Assembly (NCBI GenBank): GCA_030522415.1
Contig: CM060109.1
Span: 24,031,301-24,095,300 of the forward strand
DNA length: 64,000 nt
DNA from: Channallabes apus
Taxonomy: Eukaryota > Chordata > Actinopteri > Siluriformes > Clariidae
Reading direction: 5' to 3'
Below, one piece after another: positions 23,123 to 35,345 of the stretch (the stretch's first letter is position 1; every line of letters begins with the position of its first letter). A program made the position numbers and the translations under genes. The notes below the pieces were generated by a model. The model saw only the letters and a list, made by a program, of their open reading frames with translations, was not told the DNA's origin and did no database searches.

Positions 23123-26100
23123 CTTTATACTTCATTCTGTCGCGAACTAACCCCGGATGATCAGAAGATTTAGCGATTAGCCGTTAGCCGCGATTAGCCG
23201 TTAGCCCTTTATAGACGGTAAACCCAAACGCGGAAGCAAGCGAGTAGGCAGGATAACCACGCGAATTAGTTTAAGGACTCTCACAGAAGGGGAGCAAGCG
23301 AAAAACACACATTTAACCCGCGTCCTATAAACACACACTCGAATCTGAACCGACATGGCACACAGTGACTAAGCTGTATGTACTAGTTTGTTTACTCCTC
23401 TTATACTTCCGGGTTCGCGCCCGCATTACTTCTGGGTCCTAGTGCCGGTCGCGGAGCGTGCATGCGTGTGTGTGTGCGTGCGTGCGTGCTTGCGTGTGTG
23501 CGCGCGTGTGTGTGACAAATAGTATTTTTTATTTTTTTTTTTGTTTAATAATATTTATTTTTATTTAAAAAAAAAAACAGGCAAGCCAAAGAGAATATTT
23601 TGTTTAAAAGATGCTCTTGTTTTAAGACACTATTGATGAGTGTATGGTTACATGTAAATAAAAAGTAATGTTTGAAAGTAATTCATATTGTGTTGGCAGG
23701 TTTATAGTAACAGCAAACCAGAAATCAGAATATCTGCTGAGGGTTTTAAGTCATTCATAGTGTTTTGAAGTCTAAATATTTGCAACTTCCTTGACATATA
23801 GTTTCTTTTTAGCCTGAATTAGATTTAATTACATCAGACAAATATCTATTACCTGTTTATTTTAGTATGATCATTACATATAAATAAATAATAAAAAAAA
23901 AATAGGCAATAATAATAATAAAAAAATGCATTTCTCTAGGGAAATGTTATATTGCAAGAAATATCGTTATCGCAGTCTTCAACAATATCGCATATCGCAT
24001 ATTTTCCTAATATCGTGCAGCCCTAATATATATATAAATATTATACACTAACATATTCAGTTGTTAAGAATGACCTCAATTTTAAATTCTCTTAAATTAG
24101 AAGAATAATAGATTTCTAGATTGATATTATTTTTAATTGAAGTGTCTCTTGCTACATCCTTTTCATGGTTTATACATTATTTCGATACTCTCGTGTATTT
24201 TATCCTTTTTTTTTTTTTTTTTTTTTTGTCAATAAAAAATAATACTAAAATAAATATATAAACCATTTTGCTATACTAGACCTTCTCGTAATACGGCGAC
24301 GTAGGGAGAGAGAAAAAAATCTCCGCTACTGGGTTCAATCTGTTTATTTTGCCCTTTTTCCGCATTTCCCTATGTATAGCATCAGAGGTCACTCCGAACG
24401 GCCGAAAAACACTTGATTTTAACGCCCGATAAGAGGTGTTTAATGTAAATTGCTCCCATACCTGGGAGGACTTCGGGCGCACGCTTTTTCCTGCAAACGC
24501 TTCTGTAAACTCCATTGCGCGAGCGACTGTGTGTGTATTTGTGCATCTTGTGGTCGCGCTCCTCAATAACGTGAGCAGCCCAACTAATCGATAACGGCAT
24601 TCGTTGACAACGAATTTCATTATCGATAATTATCGATTTTATCAATTAGTTGTTGCAGCCCTGCACATAGCACATGCTTTCTTTAAGGCAGGCCTGCAGC
24701 ACAGTGAGCTTACTGCAATCACAGGAAAGTGCTACTCGCTTTTACATACAAGACTCGCAGATACCCCCTGATTGGTTAGTGCCGCTCTGATTGAGAGGGA
24801 GAGTATTATAATATGGTCAACCCATTAACAGTTGGTAGAAAGATAGATGGATGGAGTACTTTGTTAATCTCAAAGAAAAATTTTATTTTTTCAGCAGCCA
24901 GTCCACAGATTACACAACAACATACAAGCAACAAGAAGTGGAAGAACATTAAGGTTAAAATTAAAAATCACAATGAGAAAGAGGGTAATGTTTAAAAACC
25001 TGTCTACAATAATGCAGTCAGGTTGGATTTAGGGTTGGGTATCGTTTGGGTTTTTTTCGATACCGGTGCCAAATCGATACTTTGAAAACGGTACCGGTGC
25101 CAAAACGGTGCCTGAACCGATACTTTTAAGCCAAAAAATTATATTGGATGACTCAAGAATGAATTTTTATTGAACAAAAAATTTTATGCTTAAAATTTAA
25201 CAATATATTAAAAATTTAAAGTATATATGAATATGTAAGCTTCAAATTTTAGCAATTCTTTTGCAGAAATGTCACCATATTTGCCTTTTCTGTCAAAATA
25301 CGACTCCTTTCCTGACTTATTGCTCTGCACAGGACATGTATAGCCCTCTTTACAATGGTAAATAGGGTCACTGGTGTAGTACTACTAGTACTAGCTGGAA
25401 AGCCATAATTATAAACAGAATCCATATTACATTAGTTTTTTACAAATCGTTTGACTATTTGTTAGCATGAATGCAAGATTTGCATTTTGCTATTAACATT
25501 ACATTATCCTACTACTAACATGCGGAAAGGCTGCTGACGTCATCATAATCGGTGACTCCTTTTTGCTACAGTTGGTGTGACTGGGACTGAGGGTCGTCCA
25601 CAAGCTGTTAAACACGGTGCCTCCGTCTGCTTTTAACTTTATTCCGTCTGCCCTCGAATGTTTCATTAGATTTAACGTGTTTCCGCCTTTACACGCAACT
25701 GCTGTAAGACATTTGCTGCACGTTGCGGTGCCGGAATCCTTTATTGTGAAATACAGCCACACTTTCGACCGTTTAGTTTTAGGCATTTTAACGAGAGTTG
25801 TTTACTTTAGCATGCTAAGCTATCGGTAGACCGCCTGCTGCCGTCAGAGCGAGTGTAACGTTAGTTGCTGCATTCACGCGCATGTCGGATGGTCTCTCAT
25901 TTCCGGATGATTTGTGCTTTTAATTTTTTTATTTAATCTAATAAACGATTAATCTACAAAAATATATGAATCTAGAGAACAAATATTTCAATCGACAGTT
26001 CAGGCATTTAAGTGGCACCGAAATGAGGCACCGAAATTCGCGTTCTGTTTCGGTCCGGTACATACCGGTTCTATAGGTACCGGTGCCGTATTGGCACCGG

Positions 26101-27490
26101 GTTTCGGTACCCAACCCTAGTTGGATTCTGAAAACTGCACATTAATGTTCGAGGGAAAACATTGTAAAATAATTACTATATTGTTTCTATGTACATGATG
26201 TTTGTACATATATAAGGTGCTCCAGCAAGTCGTAATATTAATAAGAAGAGGGAATGGAAGTAGACAAGCATATCAGGTCACCGTTATCAGATGGACAACA
26301 GAATTTATATAAAAATATTTACAGTGATGTCAGAGAAGCAGCTTCTCTCCTGACACAAGAGCAGTGTTACTGTAAAGTCTAGTTGCAGTTGGCAGAAAAG
26401 ACTTCCTGTAGTTTTCTTTGTCACATCGGAGCAGAAGTATTCTGTTACTGAAAGTTTGTTCTCTGCTGTTTAGGCAGTAGATTGTGAAGGTGATGTGAGC
26501 TCTTCTTCAATGATGGTTCATGTAGCATCCTTCTCTCCACCACCAACTCCAGTGGAATCCCAAATATTGAGCCAGCCTTTTTTTTTTTTTTTTTTTTTTA
26601 TTTGTTGATTTGCTACTCTGATAGTTGAGAATGGACTTAAGCTAGGCTTTTAAATGTGAAAGAGAGATAATAAATCCTTGGTGACTGCAAGCAAGATTGC
26701 TATACTCAGGGCAAAGAGTGTATAAATGGTCCAAAGACAAACTGCCATTCAGTATGGGAACATGTATGTCCTGGTAAGACGTAAAATTTCAGGACAGGTT
26801 GATAGCTAACAAAGAGAAATAATGGTTTGGAAAAACAAAGGGTCTGCAGGCTCACTTACTCACTCATCGTCTATACTGCTTTATCCTGTATTCAGGGCCG
26901 CAGGGGGGAACAAGGCGAGGTACTCCCCCCCCGGAAGTGTAAGGCCACCAGTCCGCAGGCTGAAAAACCTTATTAATAAGAGATCAATCTGGTCGTTCTT
27001 CTCTGATCTCTGAGTTGACAACTCAAATAAGCACTTCTTACAACTGTGTTGGACTGAAAAACATCTCGGAACAGACACCACGTCAAAACTTGAGCAGGTG
27101 TACATGTATTCCTGTCAAAGTGGATGCTGTGTATATTTCTATGATCATTAATGTGAACTATATGGACATGGCCCAGGATTTAATCCCTGAGGTAGGAGTT
27201 ACTAGACCATGTTTCATCATGACGGCATGTCTCTCACCCTCCCAAATGCGCCTTTAATACACATCAAGTCTTTTCCCTTAAACTCATTATGCACCATAAA
27301 ACCTCCCATAAATTCTTTCTCCTTTCTCTCTACCCCCCCTCCTTCCATTCTCTGCTCACAAATAGTGCTGCTATTTCATCTGTCTTCACTCTTTCTTCAT
27401 TCTTTCTTTTTCTTTAGCCTCTTTACTTCATTTCCTTTCATTATTTGACTTTTTGCAGTTCTCCCATTTTTCCGTCATATCTTATCCTCG

Positions 27491-27537
<47 letters not shown>

Positions 27538-30500
27538 TTGCTTGATGAGCACAGAACAGAGGGTTCAGTGTGTGAGTTTAGGTAGGGAGGGAGCATGAGG
27601 GGTAGATCCCCAGGGGAAATAAAAGCACAGCCCTCTCTGAGGTCGTCGTTGTTCTTGTTGCTCAGTGAATACAAACACACTCTCTGCTTCCACTATCAGG
27701 TATCATCTTCATGTCTCTGCTGGCTCAGGTGTGATCCTAAGCATATGGCATATAGTAACAGGAACAGATTTCTGACCAGCGCACACACCCCTGCTTGCCT
27801 AATCTTGGTGTTACTGGTGCTGAGTAAAATCCTAGTCTTGAACCTGTCAGATTATCCTTAAATGAGCGTACTCAGGAGGACACACTTGTTCGTGGAATCT
27901 TCATGCCTGTGCCTGTCTGTTTTTAAACATGAGTAGAAAAACTGCAAGCCACTTTAGTGTGAGCATGTCTGTGTGTCGTGTATGATGGAATGTTGTGGGA
28001 ATGTGTACAAGTGCGCATGCTGTGAACAGCAGCTCTTTTGTGGACACAGGAAGTGTGTTTGTGGTAAGTGTAGCACGAAGGGCTGCTCTGCCAGAGGATT
28101 GAGACAGATGTAGAAAGACCATCATATTCATGTGTTCATCATACTGATGTGTGTGTGTTTTGCCCTTGACTGGACCAGTCTCCCATTCAGGCTATATTCT
28201 CATTATAGCCTCCAGGTCCACCTGACCTGAATAATTTGGTTACTGAAGATGGATGAAAAAAAAGTAGATAAATATTCCTCAAACTGATGTAACTTTAAAA
28301 TCATGACAAATGTATGGCTGTGATGAGGACCAGTACCCTACAGCTAGATTAAATTTTTCATACTTGACTCATTTTGCAATCTTTGGTGTTTGCCAGGTAG
28401 TCGACCCACTGTGCAGTACCTGTCCTCTTTATGCGAGCTGCCTCAGGCCCTCCAGCCGTACTACACTCAGGGCTACGTGCTGGCTGCCTTGCATCCCATC
28501 ATCCTCTCCGTTGGCCGCACACGCACTCTGCCCTGCAGCCTGCTCTACCGTGCCATCCTGACCAGGCAACGGCCCAGGTAATTTAGTTTCTTTTGTATTC
28601 AGCTTTTTACAATTTTACTTAATTCCAGATGCAGCTTTGGATCCCTAAGCCAGATGTGATGGCCATGAAGGAAAAACTCCCTGATTACAAAGTCAAATGG
28701 AGCAGGATCAAAAACAAAAAAACATTTAAACAAAATAAAAGTCTAACCGCTTTAAGGACGTTTGGGGAAGTCCTGGGATAAACACGTTTTTGATCATGGA
28801 TCATGATTACAGAACAGAGCAATATCTTCAGTATCTAAGTGAGATTATCAAAGGCAGGTCTCAAAACTGGTTTAGGGAAATGCAGACCGTCTAGGATATT
28901 CATGTTTGAGGACTCTCGAGTCCACAAAGCTCCAGACAGAAATAAAGGATTAGGGTGGATCAGGTGAGGGGGGCCAGAGTAGTGTCAGGATCAGGCTCTG
29001 AAATCGCACCAAGCAGCAGATTACAGTGTAATCACTTTAACCTTCTACTGTGTATCCTTGTCACGGCTTTTGCTCCAACTTTACTCTTCCTTCATCTCTA
29101 ATCCTATATCCAGGGCAGAATGCGAAGGCTAATATCAGCCCGTCTAGAATAATTAAGCAATATCAGCTGAGAGGGAGTGTTGTATTGCTGGATATAGCAT
29201 GACTGTGACATGTTCGTAGGCATGCAGCTGAACTATATTCAGCGATACAGCACTCACTCTTGTGTGATATTGCTTTTATGTAACCGTTCCACAAACAATT
29301 TATTTTTCAACAGATTATGATTTGTTTCTTTATTTAACAAATTATTTTCCCACCAAGACATATCCTTCCATGACTGGTGGATCTGGAGACCGACGCTAGT
29401 TTGAATGTGGTTTTCGGGACACAGCTGCTCTCTTCTCATTATGGCGGTCTATACAGACCTACATTCACCTAAGCTGTGACCGACACAACAGTTATCAGAA
29501 CACTTTGGACACAGAGAGTGATACACGTTATTAAATATTCCAGTGGCGTTATCATCCATTATCACCAGGCGTGGAATGCATCTCGTCCAATCAGATTGCT
29601 CAGTCAGAACTAACTGTTGTGTAGTATATAGTATGTTAATTAGGGGCTTTTAAGGAGACTGTAGACCCTTAGATACAAAGGTGTCAACATGGTATACACA
29701 GGAACCAGCATGAGAGAGCAAGAGAGCGTCCAGGTCGCCAGGCCTACTGAGGCGTGACATACTGTACTTAGTCTTGTAGTAAAGGAGAAAGTAAAAAGCA
29801 GCAGTGTGTGCTTAGAGACCTGTTTGGACATGTAGGAAAGCACTTACGCATGACGTGCAAAACCATTGAGGAATTTATGAGCCTCGTGTGCCGACTTGAT
29901 GAATTGAGCATGATCTTCAGGATGATGATCACAGTAGAGGTCAGACATTTCACATGCTCTTCGACAGGACGTCGTGTAAAATGGACACTCCGCCTGTGAG
30001 AAACCTGCATACAATCACCACATGGTCGTCTTTTTCCTGTCCTCACTTAGAACACCAACAATGTTTTATTAGACCCAGTACAAAGTGTAATTTTTTCCTG
30101 AAGTGAAAATGTTTGCATGTGGACCTGTGTTTGTTGCAGTAAGCATACTTTGACCAGGGTACACAGTGCGCCATTGCTGAGGGTTGAGGAGTGGCCACTG
30201 CCTGGAGAGTCCCTGACCAGCGACACTGTGAGAGCACTTATAGACCGGGTCAGTGTGCATACTGCATAAATGCATTTTGTGACATTTTTAGTGCATGCCT
30301 TTCAGTTTTGTTTTGTTTTTTAAATAAGTGTTTCATGGAGTTTTACACACATCCCATGCACAAATAGCTGTGTGTCATTAATGATTAATCTGACGCTGTT
30401 CGTTTGTGGATTGTTCAGGTTAACTGCAATGCTCGGGGAGGCGTGCGCTTCGTTGGCTCTGTGCTCCAACAGGCAGGAGGAGCGAGGTGTAATGGAAGAG

Positions 30501-32423
30501 TGGCGAGTCCCAGACGGAGCTGTCGCTCCCCACCACACACTCCACCAGGAGACAGAGACGTGGAAGACAGCGGATATAGTCCAGGTTTCAAATCTCCAAT
30601 CTCCATACAGTCATGATTGTTGAATACGATGGCAGAATGAAAGATCAAATGTTTTACCCCAGTTTTATGCAGTGAATGTGTGAGAGTGACCGATGTAGGT
30701 TTGTGCATCCAACACAAATTGGCTTTGCTTAACGTATCAACAGAGATTTGTGTTAAGGAGATTCTCATCAAATCAGTGTCACAGTGACATGTTCTTTTTG
30801 ATAATGCACTCTGTTTAAGTTGTGATATGACTTTAAGCTGAAAATGATTATAAAGTATGGTTGCTTTGGGGACAAGATTCCAGATTTAAGGGGGGGAAAA
30901 AACTTCTCTAAAAAAAAATCTGGGTGTAAATTTAGATTCCAAATGAGCAAGACAGACATGACAGTGGCAATGGAAAAGTGTCTGAGATGACAAGAGGAAG
31001 AAGCGTTAAGAGGAACCAGATTGTTTTCACAATTATATGAAATAGTGCAAAGTGTAATAGTCACAGAAAGCATCATAATCTTTATGATTGCAAATGTCTG
31101 CAGAGCTTGCCCGCTGAAGAATGGTTGAGCCTCTATAGTCACAAGGAGCCTTGCGATTGATTGGAAGAGCTAGATCTGAACAGACAGACACTGCGGAGAC
31201 GGACATCACGCTGATATGACATGACAACGGTCCACTACACGAATATTTTACAGAGGATAAATGCACAACAGTGATAAACATCACTATGGAAGAGAATTCA
31301 TCATTGTGCTGTATTTATTTTATTTTATTTTATAAGTTAAAGGCCACAGCCTCAGGGAATAGCGAAGCTAAATAGCAAGCTGGGGAGGTTTCTTTTTATA
31401 TGAGGTCACATTAGGGGGAATTAAATTGTCTTTATCCAACACAGACAAATGGAAAAAGGACAACAACAACAAAAAAAAAAGCAGGAAATGTTTTTTTTTT
31501 TTTTTTTTTTTTACCTCACATTTTTGGTTTGTATTCACTCACACACACACACACACACTGGAGACCATTTGAATGTCTAAAATTTACAAAAAAGTTAATT
31601 TTGCATAATAGGTCCCCTTTTAAACTAGCTTGGATCGTGCACACAAAGCCCCCAAACCTTACCCCCGTGACATTTCTAACATCTCTTCACTTTGACCTGC
31701 AGTTCATCCAGCTGTAACATGTTTTGATCCCGACTGCTCCACTGATACGTCACATCAGCTTAGTGTTCGAGATCAGTGTTTGTTTCGACGCCCTCTGTGT
31801 TGTTGAGAAATGTTGCTGTTTCCCAATAAAGACTAAGGGACAAGTCACTTTGTCCACTAGCAGGGGTAGCCTGTTATTGAACCATTCATCATTCTGAAAT
31901 AGAAAATAGAAGCATCTGGATTTTCAGTATGTCTGTGTGGTTAACTTGCAGATTTAAGGTTGCTGGTTCTGTTTCACACCTGGGCTCCAGGCTGTGCTCC
32001 GCTGCTGGACCCGCTAGCCTCCTGCTACCACCAAGGAGCGCTCTCGATGCGCGTGTCCAGAAAAGGCCAAGTCGTCAGCGGTCTGGAAGCGGATTGGCTC
32101 GAGCTGACGGCAGCTTACTACCGCAAAGGCTGGTCATTAGTGGACTCTTTTGTGTACTGGGATACACCGAAAGGTAACGTATCCTGGCACAAGATATCCA
32201 AAAATGTGTCTGATTATTATTATTATTATAATACTAGGATAAATGTTGTAAAAGAAGTGCATGTGACAAACAAATTAATTGTTTTCATATTCTCAGTGTT
32301 TTGTTTCTGGTTTGTTTCCTTTCCTCTTTTCGTCTCTCCTCTCCCACTGTGACTATATTTAGTGGTCACATCTCAACCTCATGACCTCACTTCCTCCTTT
32401 TCAACAGATTAATAACAGCTAAA

Positions 32424-32513
<90 letters not shown>

Positions 32514-33745
32514 ACATCTGGGGTCTGAGAATGTAGAACATGAACGAGTTCTCTCTCTCTCTGCCGAGACAACAGCAAGGCTGTGTTCCCTCATTTGTCT
32601 TTTTAAGTAGTTCAGTGCTGTCTTATTAGGCCAGTGACACATTTCTAGCGCCGACATAATGAGACCAGTTTAACATTGAATCATTTCATGCTTCATAACC
32701 ACAATGAATAAAACACACATACAGTACAGTGAAATAATTTATGCTGTTTCTGCACATTAGGGTGTGTGTACATTATGGTCATGTGGAAATATATTTTTAC
32801 TTCTTTTCCATGGCTGAATGATTCATCAGCTGAGGTAAATGATGTGGGGATTTCTTCTTTTCATATATATATATATATATATATATAGGTGATCCAGTGC
32901 CCAGGTCTTTAGAGGGGTTGTTTGTGTACGAGGAGAGAAGCTCGGCACCTCCTGCCAATGACACCATCGTTGTTGAACAGTGGACTGTTATTGAGGTCAG
33001 CAAAAGCACTGCATAAAGGTTATACTTGTTTAATGTACACTGTGTATTATTCCAGCATCAACAAAGGTAGACTCGAACTAGAAGAAAGCTTGACCTTCCA
33101 TGCTGTTCTCCGTCTAACATGTGCTTTAAACTTGGCAGATATTTAAAGATGTGTAATAGTTATTGAGCTGGTGAAGCATGTGAGCATGTGCCTGTTACAG
33201 GGCTCTGATGTGAAGACAGATTACGGGCCACTCCTTCACACTCTGGCTGAATTTGGTTGGTTACTCACATGTGTGCTGCCCACGCCCATTATTCGTCACG
33301 ACAGGTGAAATATATGTGATTCTGTTCAGACTCCTCTCTCTTTTTGTTCTTTTTTTTGTAATAATATTTATAATTATTTTTTGCAGTGAGGGAAATCTTG
33401 CCACTAAACAAGTGGTGTTCCTGCAGAGACCTGTTAAGTCATCCTTGATCCGACACAACAGCCAGGTACAGCAAATCGACTTTTCTATTTAAAAGGTTCA
33501 GTTTATAAGCTGACACAAAATTGATCTCCTTGTTTCTTGATGTTTCTCAGGGTGGCTGTATTCCGAGAGAAAAGGTCAGTGTGAATCGAACGACGGGATC
33601 GAATCACTCAGAGGAGCTTTCCCCCAGTTCACTGGGCTCTGGGGCATTCCCTTTGTTTGGAGCGAGTTATCCTAGTGCCCTGTCCCAGCTGGAGGACGGT
33701 GGCTTCGAGCAGGACGACGGGGCAGCTGAGGTCACCTGTATGTGA
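20108..33745 (+). CDS. RFTN2: Raftlin-2, nine coding exons
   Basis: Raftlins are lipid-raft proteins of the plasma membrane. Coding exons: 20108-20246, 28397-28577, 30158-30248, 30419-30584, 31952-32173, 32889-32995, 33201-33304, 33387-33465 and 33551-33745. All introns are GT-AG and phases join without a break, giving 427 residues. The N-terminus [20 protein letters not shown] has Gly2 for myristoylation and Cys3 for palmitoylation, as in the family. Other conserved blocks are [11 protein letters not shown] with EADWLELT (exon 5), VVEQWTVIE (exon 6), [18 protein letters not shown] (exon 7), [16 protein letters not shown] (exon 8) and the C-terminus EVTCM. Human raftlin-2 is about 500 residues, so this reading is short between exons 4 and 5; an exon may be missed. 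RFTN2 rather than RFTN1 is inferred mainly from its place beside MOB4. Confidence 0.93.
20247..22429 (+). other. RFTN2 intron 1, left part
   Basis: This is intron sequence with a consensus donor (GTACGT). No coding exon, RNA gene or clear mobile element is seen. Confidence 0.5.
22706..22923. repeat. (AT)n microsatellite with GATA interruptions
   Basis: There are over 200 bases of AT dinucleotides broken by AGATAT units, inside the hAT element. Confidence 0.9.
22926..24025. mobile_element. Nested hAT-like MITE
   Basis: The element begins TAGGACTGCACGATATATCG and ends ATATCGTGCAGCCCTA, so its termini are inverted repeats. Subterminal ATATCGTTATCGC motifs occur at both ends. It lies inside the larger hAT element, hence is younger. 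The flanks are AT-repeat, so the target duplication cannot be read. A (TG)n/(CG) rich tract lies at about 23456-23515. Confidence 0.78.
25030..26119 (-). mobile_element. hAT element with vestigial BED finger
   Basis: Ends TAGGGTTGGGTATCG and CGGTACCCAACCCTA are inverted repeats flanked by a perfect 8-bp duplication, GTTGGATT (25022-25029 and 26120-26127). Subterminal GGTACCGGTGCC motifs repeat at both ends. The element is 1,090 bp and retains a short minus-strand coding remnant with a BED-type zinc finger, showing descent from an autonomous hAT transposon. Confidence 0.88.
25660..25786 (-). pseudogene. Remnant of hAT transposase BED zinc finger
   Basis: Minus-strand translation starts [20 protein letters not shown], then CSKC, then [12 protein letters not shown] and a CxxC pair followed by NLxxH is the BED-finger pattern of hAT transposases. 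The second histidine is not in place and the frame loses similarity after about residue 45, so only the DNA-binding start survives. Confidence 0.7.
26600..28396 (+). other. RFTN2 intron 1, right part
   Basis: The only features seen are a fragment resembling a fish SINE 3' part at about 26855-26930 (TATACTGCTTTATCCTGTAT), a (CT)n microsatellite at 27493-27533, and a SINE-like fragment at about 28140-28260. No exon is seen before the acceptor at 28395-28396. Confidence 0.45.
27493..27533. repeat. (CT)n microsatellite
   Basis: About 40 bases of uninterrupted CT dinucleotides. Confidence 0.9.
28578..30157 (+). other. RFTN2 intron 2
   Basis: Intron between exons 2 and 3. No repeats or conserved frames are recognised. 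Confidence 0.5.
30585..31951 (+). other. RFTN2 intron 4
   Basis: It contains a T-tract (about 31491-31512) and a short (CA)n (about 31539-31558). Its donor GTTTCA is weak, and a missed or alternative exon is possible here because the predicted protein is shorter than mammalian raftlin-2. Confidence 0.45.
32426..32512. repeat. (GT)n microsatellite in RFTN2 intron 5
   Basis: About 85 bases of uninterrupted GT dinucleotides. Confidence 0.95.
32862..32888 (+). promoter_or_regulatory. RFTN2: (AT)n tract forming the splice acceptor of RFTN2 exon 6
   Basis: The bases just before exon 6 are an (AT)n run ending in TATAG. The AG at 32887-32888 is the acceptor fixed by reading phase and by the conserved protein ([12 protein letters not shown]). 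The only pyrimidine-rich stretch, TTTCTTCTTTTC, ends about 26 bases upstream. Confidence 0.75.
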
Positions 33746-34950
33746 CCGGGCCACACAACAAACAGTTTCAATAAGTAACTGGATTTAAGATGCTCAGCTC
33801 TGTGATATAGGAGAACTGACAATGATATTATTTTAATCATTAACATCTTGCATCGTAAGTTCCAGTATCTCTCGTATTCTTACACAGATAAACATTTAGC
33901 ACTTTTGATATTTTTATAAAGCCATAATTTCCTCACGGGGTGGATTCTCTAAATTTTGTGTCTATTCGAGCAAGGCATGGCAGATCTCCAAGTTGATCAG
34001 CTGCACAGCACACATCCATAACACTACTTTGTTTTTCTGTAAAGGCTTGTAGCCCACATCTGCACCGTCACACTCCTTCCCTGTTTGTTTGTTTTTTAAG
34101 CATTTGTACAATTCTATGGTGATTTTTTTTTTTTCCCTGTTCTTCTTTTTTGTTTTTCAATAATTATACACCACCAGCAAAAACACAAAGCTACATGCTG
34201 ACTGGGTCACTGAGGCTCATCTTTGCTGCAGGATAAAAATGTTGATTTTGTGTAATTCAGACTTGCTTTTAATGGTACTGAGGATGTCAACAGCAAGCTG
34301 TCAGTCAGCAAAGGCACCATCCTCTTCTTGATTTTAAGGCTTCTTTTTTTGAATAGGGCCAAAAAGAAAGTTATTTTTTTTCATATGCGTTTTCATTCAC
34401 ATCATTTGGACGCTGGGGGGGTGGGGGAGAAGAAATTGGACTGGAAATTCTGTCTGCATGTTCTGAACTCAAATGGTGCTATAGAAGGTTGTTTATTTCG
34501 TTGTTTGGTTAAAGTTCAAAAAGGTAAAGGTCACGTAAGTTGTAGTTCTCACACAAAGGTTTTAGTTAAAGGCCGGTGTGAGAACTAACTATACACTTGT
34601 TCACTTTAGCATTACACGTTTTAAGTATTATGGTTTTGAGTCTGCAGGAGTTATAACTTGACTTTGTACAGCATTGCTACTTAATGTTGACACCAGTGGA
34701 GTGTAATCACATTTAAAAAGACTTAATATTTTGCATTTCTTTTCCCCTAATGACTGTTTATCTTGCTGTACACTATAAAGAAAAACAGGTTGTAGAATAT
34801 TATGCTGTATATAGGATTAATAAGCCATGTTTTTATTGAATAACCTGTATAATCTACCAATGACAGTATTTTAAATAATGTAACTCAACACATATTGATG
34901 AAGTTAATATTTTATTAAAACAGATATTCCCTCATCATTTTATTCACATT
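33746..34950 (+). other. RFTN2 3' UTR and convergent RFTN2/MOB4 interval
   Basis: Sequence after the RFTN2 stop is AT-rich with no frame. The polyadenylation site is not clear. The reverse-strand MOB4 transcript comes in from the right, so the two 3' ends are tail to tail and may overlap. Confidence 0.45.
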
Positions 34951-35047
34951 AGTTTTTCCATTTCTATACACAAACATGACAAGCTACTAAACCTATTTGC
35001 TAGTACACTGAACAGTACGGCTCAGAGCCAGCTCTGGGTATGAGGTG

Positions 35048-35345
35048 TGTTTATTACTCTTAAAAGAAAATATCTAACAAGTTCATTAAAAAAAGTTAGA
35101 TAAAACACCTCCACCCACACAATAACTTAACAAGTAAAGAAAGGGTGAATATCACCACACTTGTTCTTATAGGACTAAAGGAAGCAAAGGAGAGACTCTT
35201 GCATTTTGTCAGATTATGATGCTGGAATGCAAGAGTAGGACATATGTATGTACAAAGGAGCTGCTCTGGGAGAGGTTATAGCAAGGGGGGGGGAATAGGC
35301 CTTTAAGTGTGTGTATCTGAATTCCAGTTGTTCAGACTGTGAAGG
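35048..35345 (-). other. MOB4: MOB4 3' UTR with polyadenylation signal
   Basis: The region follows the MOB4 stop on the minus strand. AATAAA on the minus strand (TTTATT at 35050-35055) is the first good polyadenylation signal, about 290 bases after the stop. Further TTTATT motifs at about 34907 and 34938 could give longer ends. Confidence 0.5.

Larger units (their letters stand above)
22430..24663. mobile_element. Non-autonomous hAT element in RFTN2 intron 1
   Basis: Ends TAGGGCTGCAACTAACGATT and GTTGTTGCAGCCCTG are inverted repeats. They are flanked by a perfect 8-bp duplication, CACATAGC, at 22422-22429 and 24664-24671, diagnostic of hAT transposition. It contains a long (AT)n/(ATAG)n tract and a second hAT element (22926-24025). 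No transposase is seen. A relative in the opposite orientation lies at 37466-38676. Confidence 0.88.
24838..26575 (-). mobile_element. LINE 3' region, minus strand, split by a hAT element
   Basis: The left end GATAGATGGATGGAGTACTT with GTTAATCTCAAAGAAAAATT is the reverse complement of a fish Rex-like LINE tail (AATTTC...ATTAA plus ATCC-type repeats). Related-looking minus-strand sequence resumes after the hAT insertion (26128-26575). There is no readable RT domain, so the family call is tentative. Confidence 0.4.

Noticed and set aside
24276..24620. ORF starting [16 protein letters not shown], also found at 37509 on the other strand
   Set aside because: The similarity is explained by two copies of the same non-coding hAT element; codon content shows no domain and the copies diverge with frame breaks.
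32387..32657. ORFs of Thr-His or Val-Cys repeats on both strands
   Set aside because: They are translations of the (GT)n microsatellite in RFTN2 intron 5.
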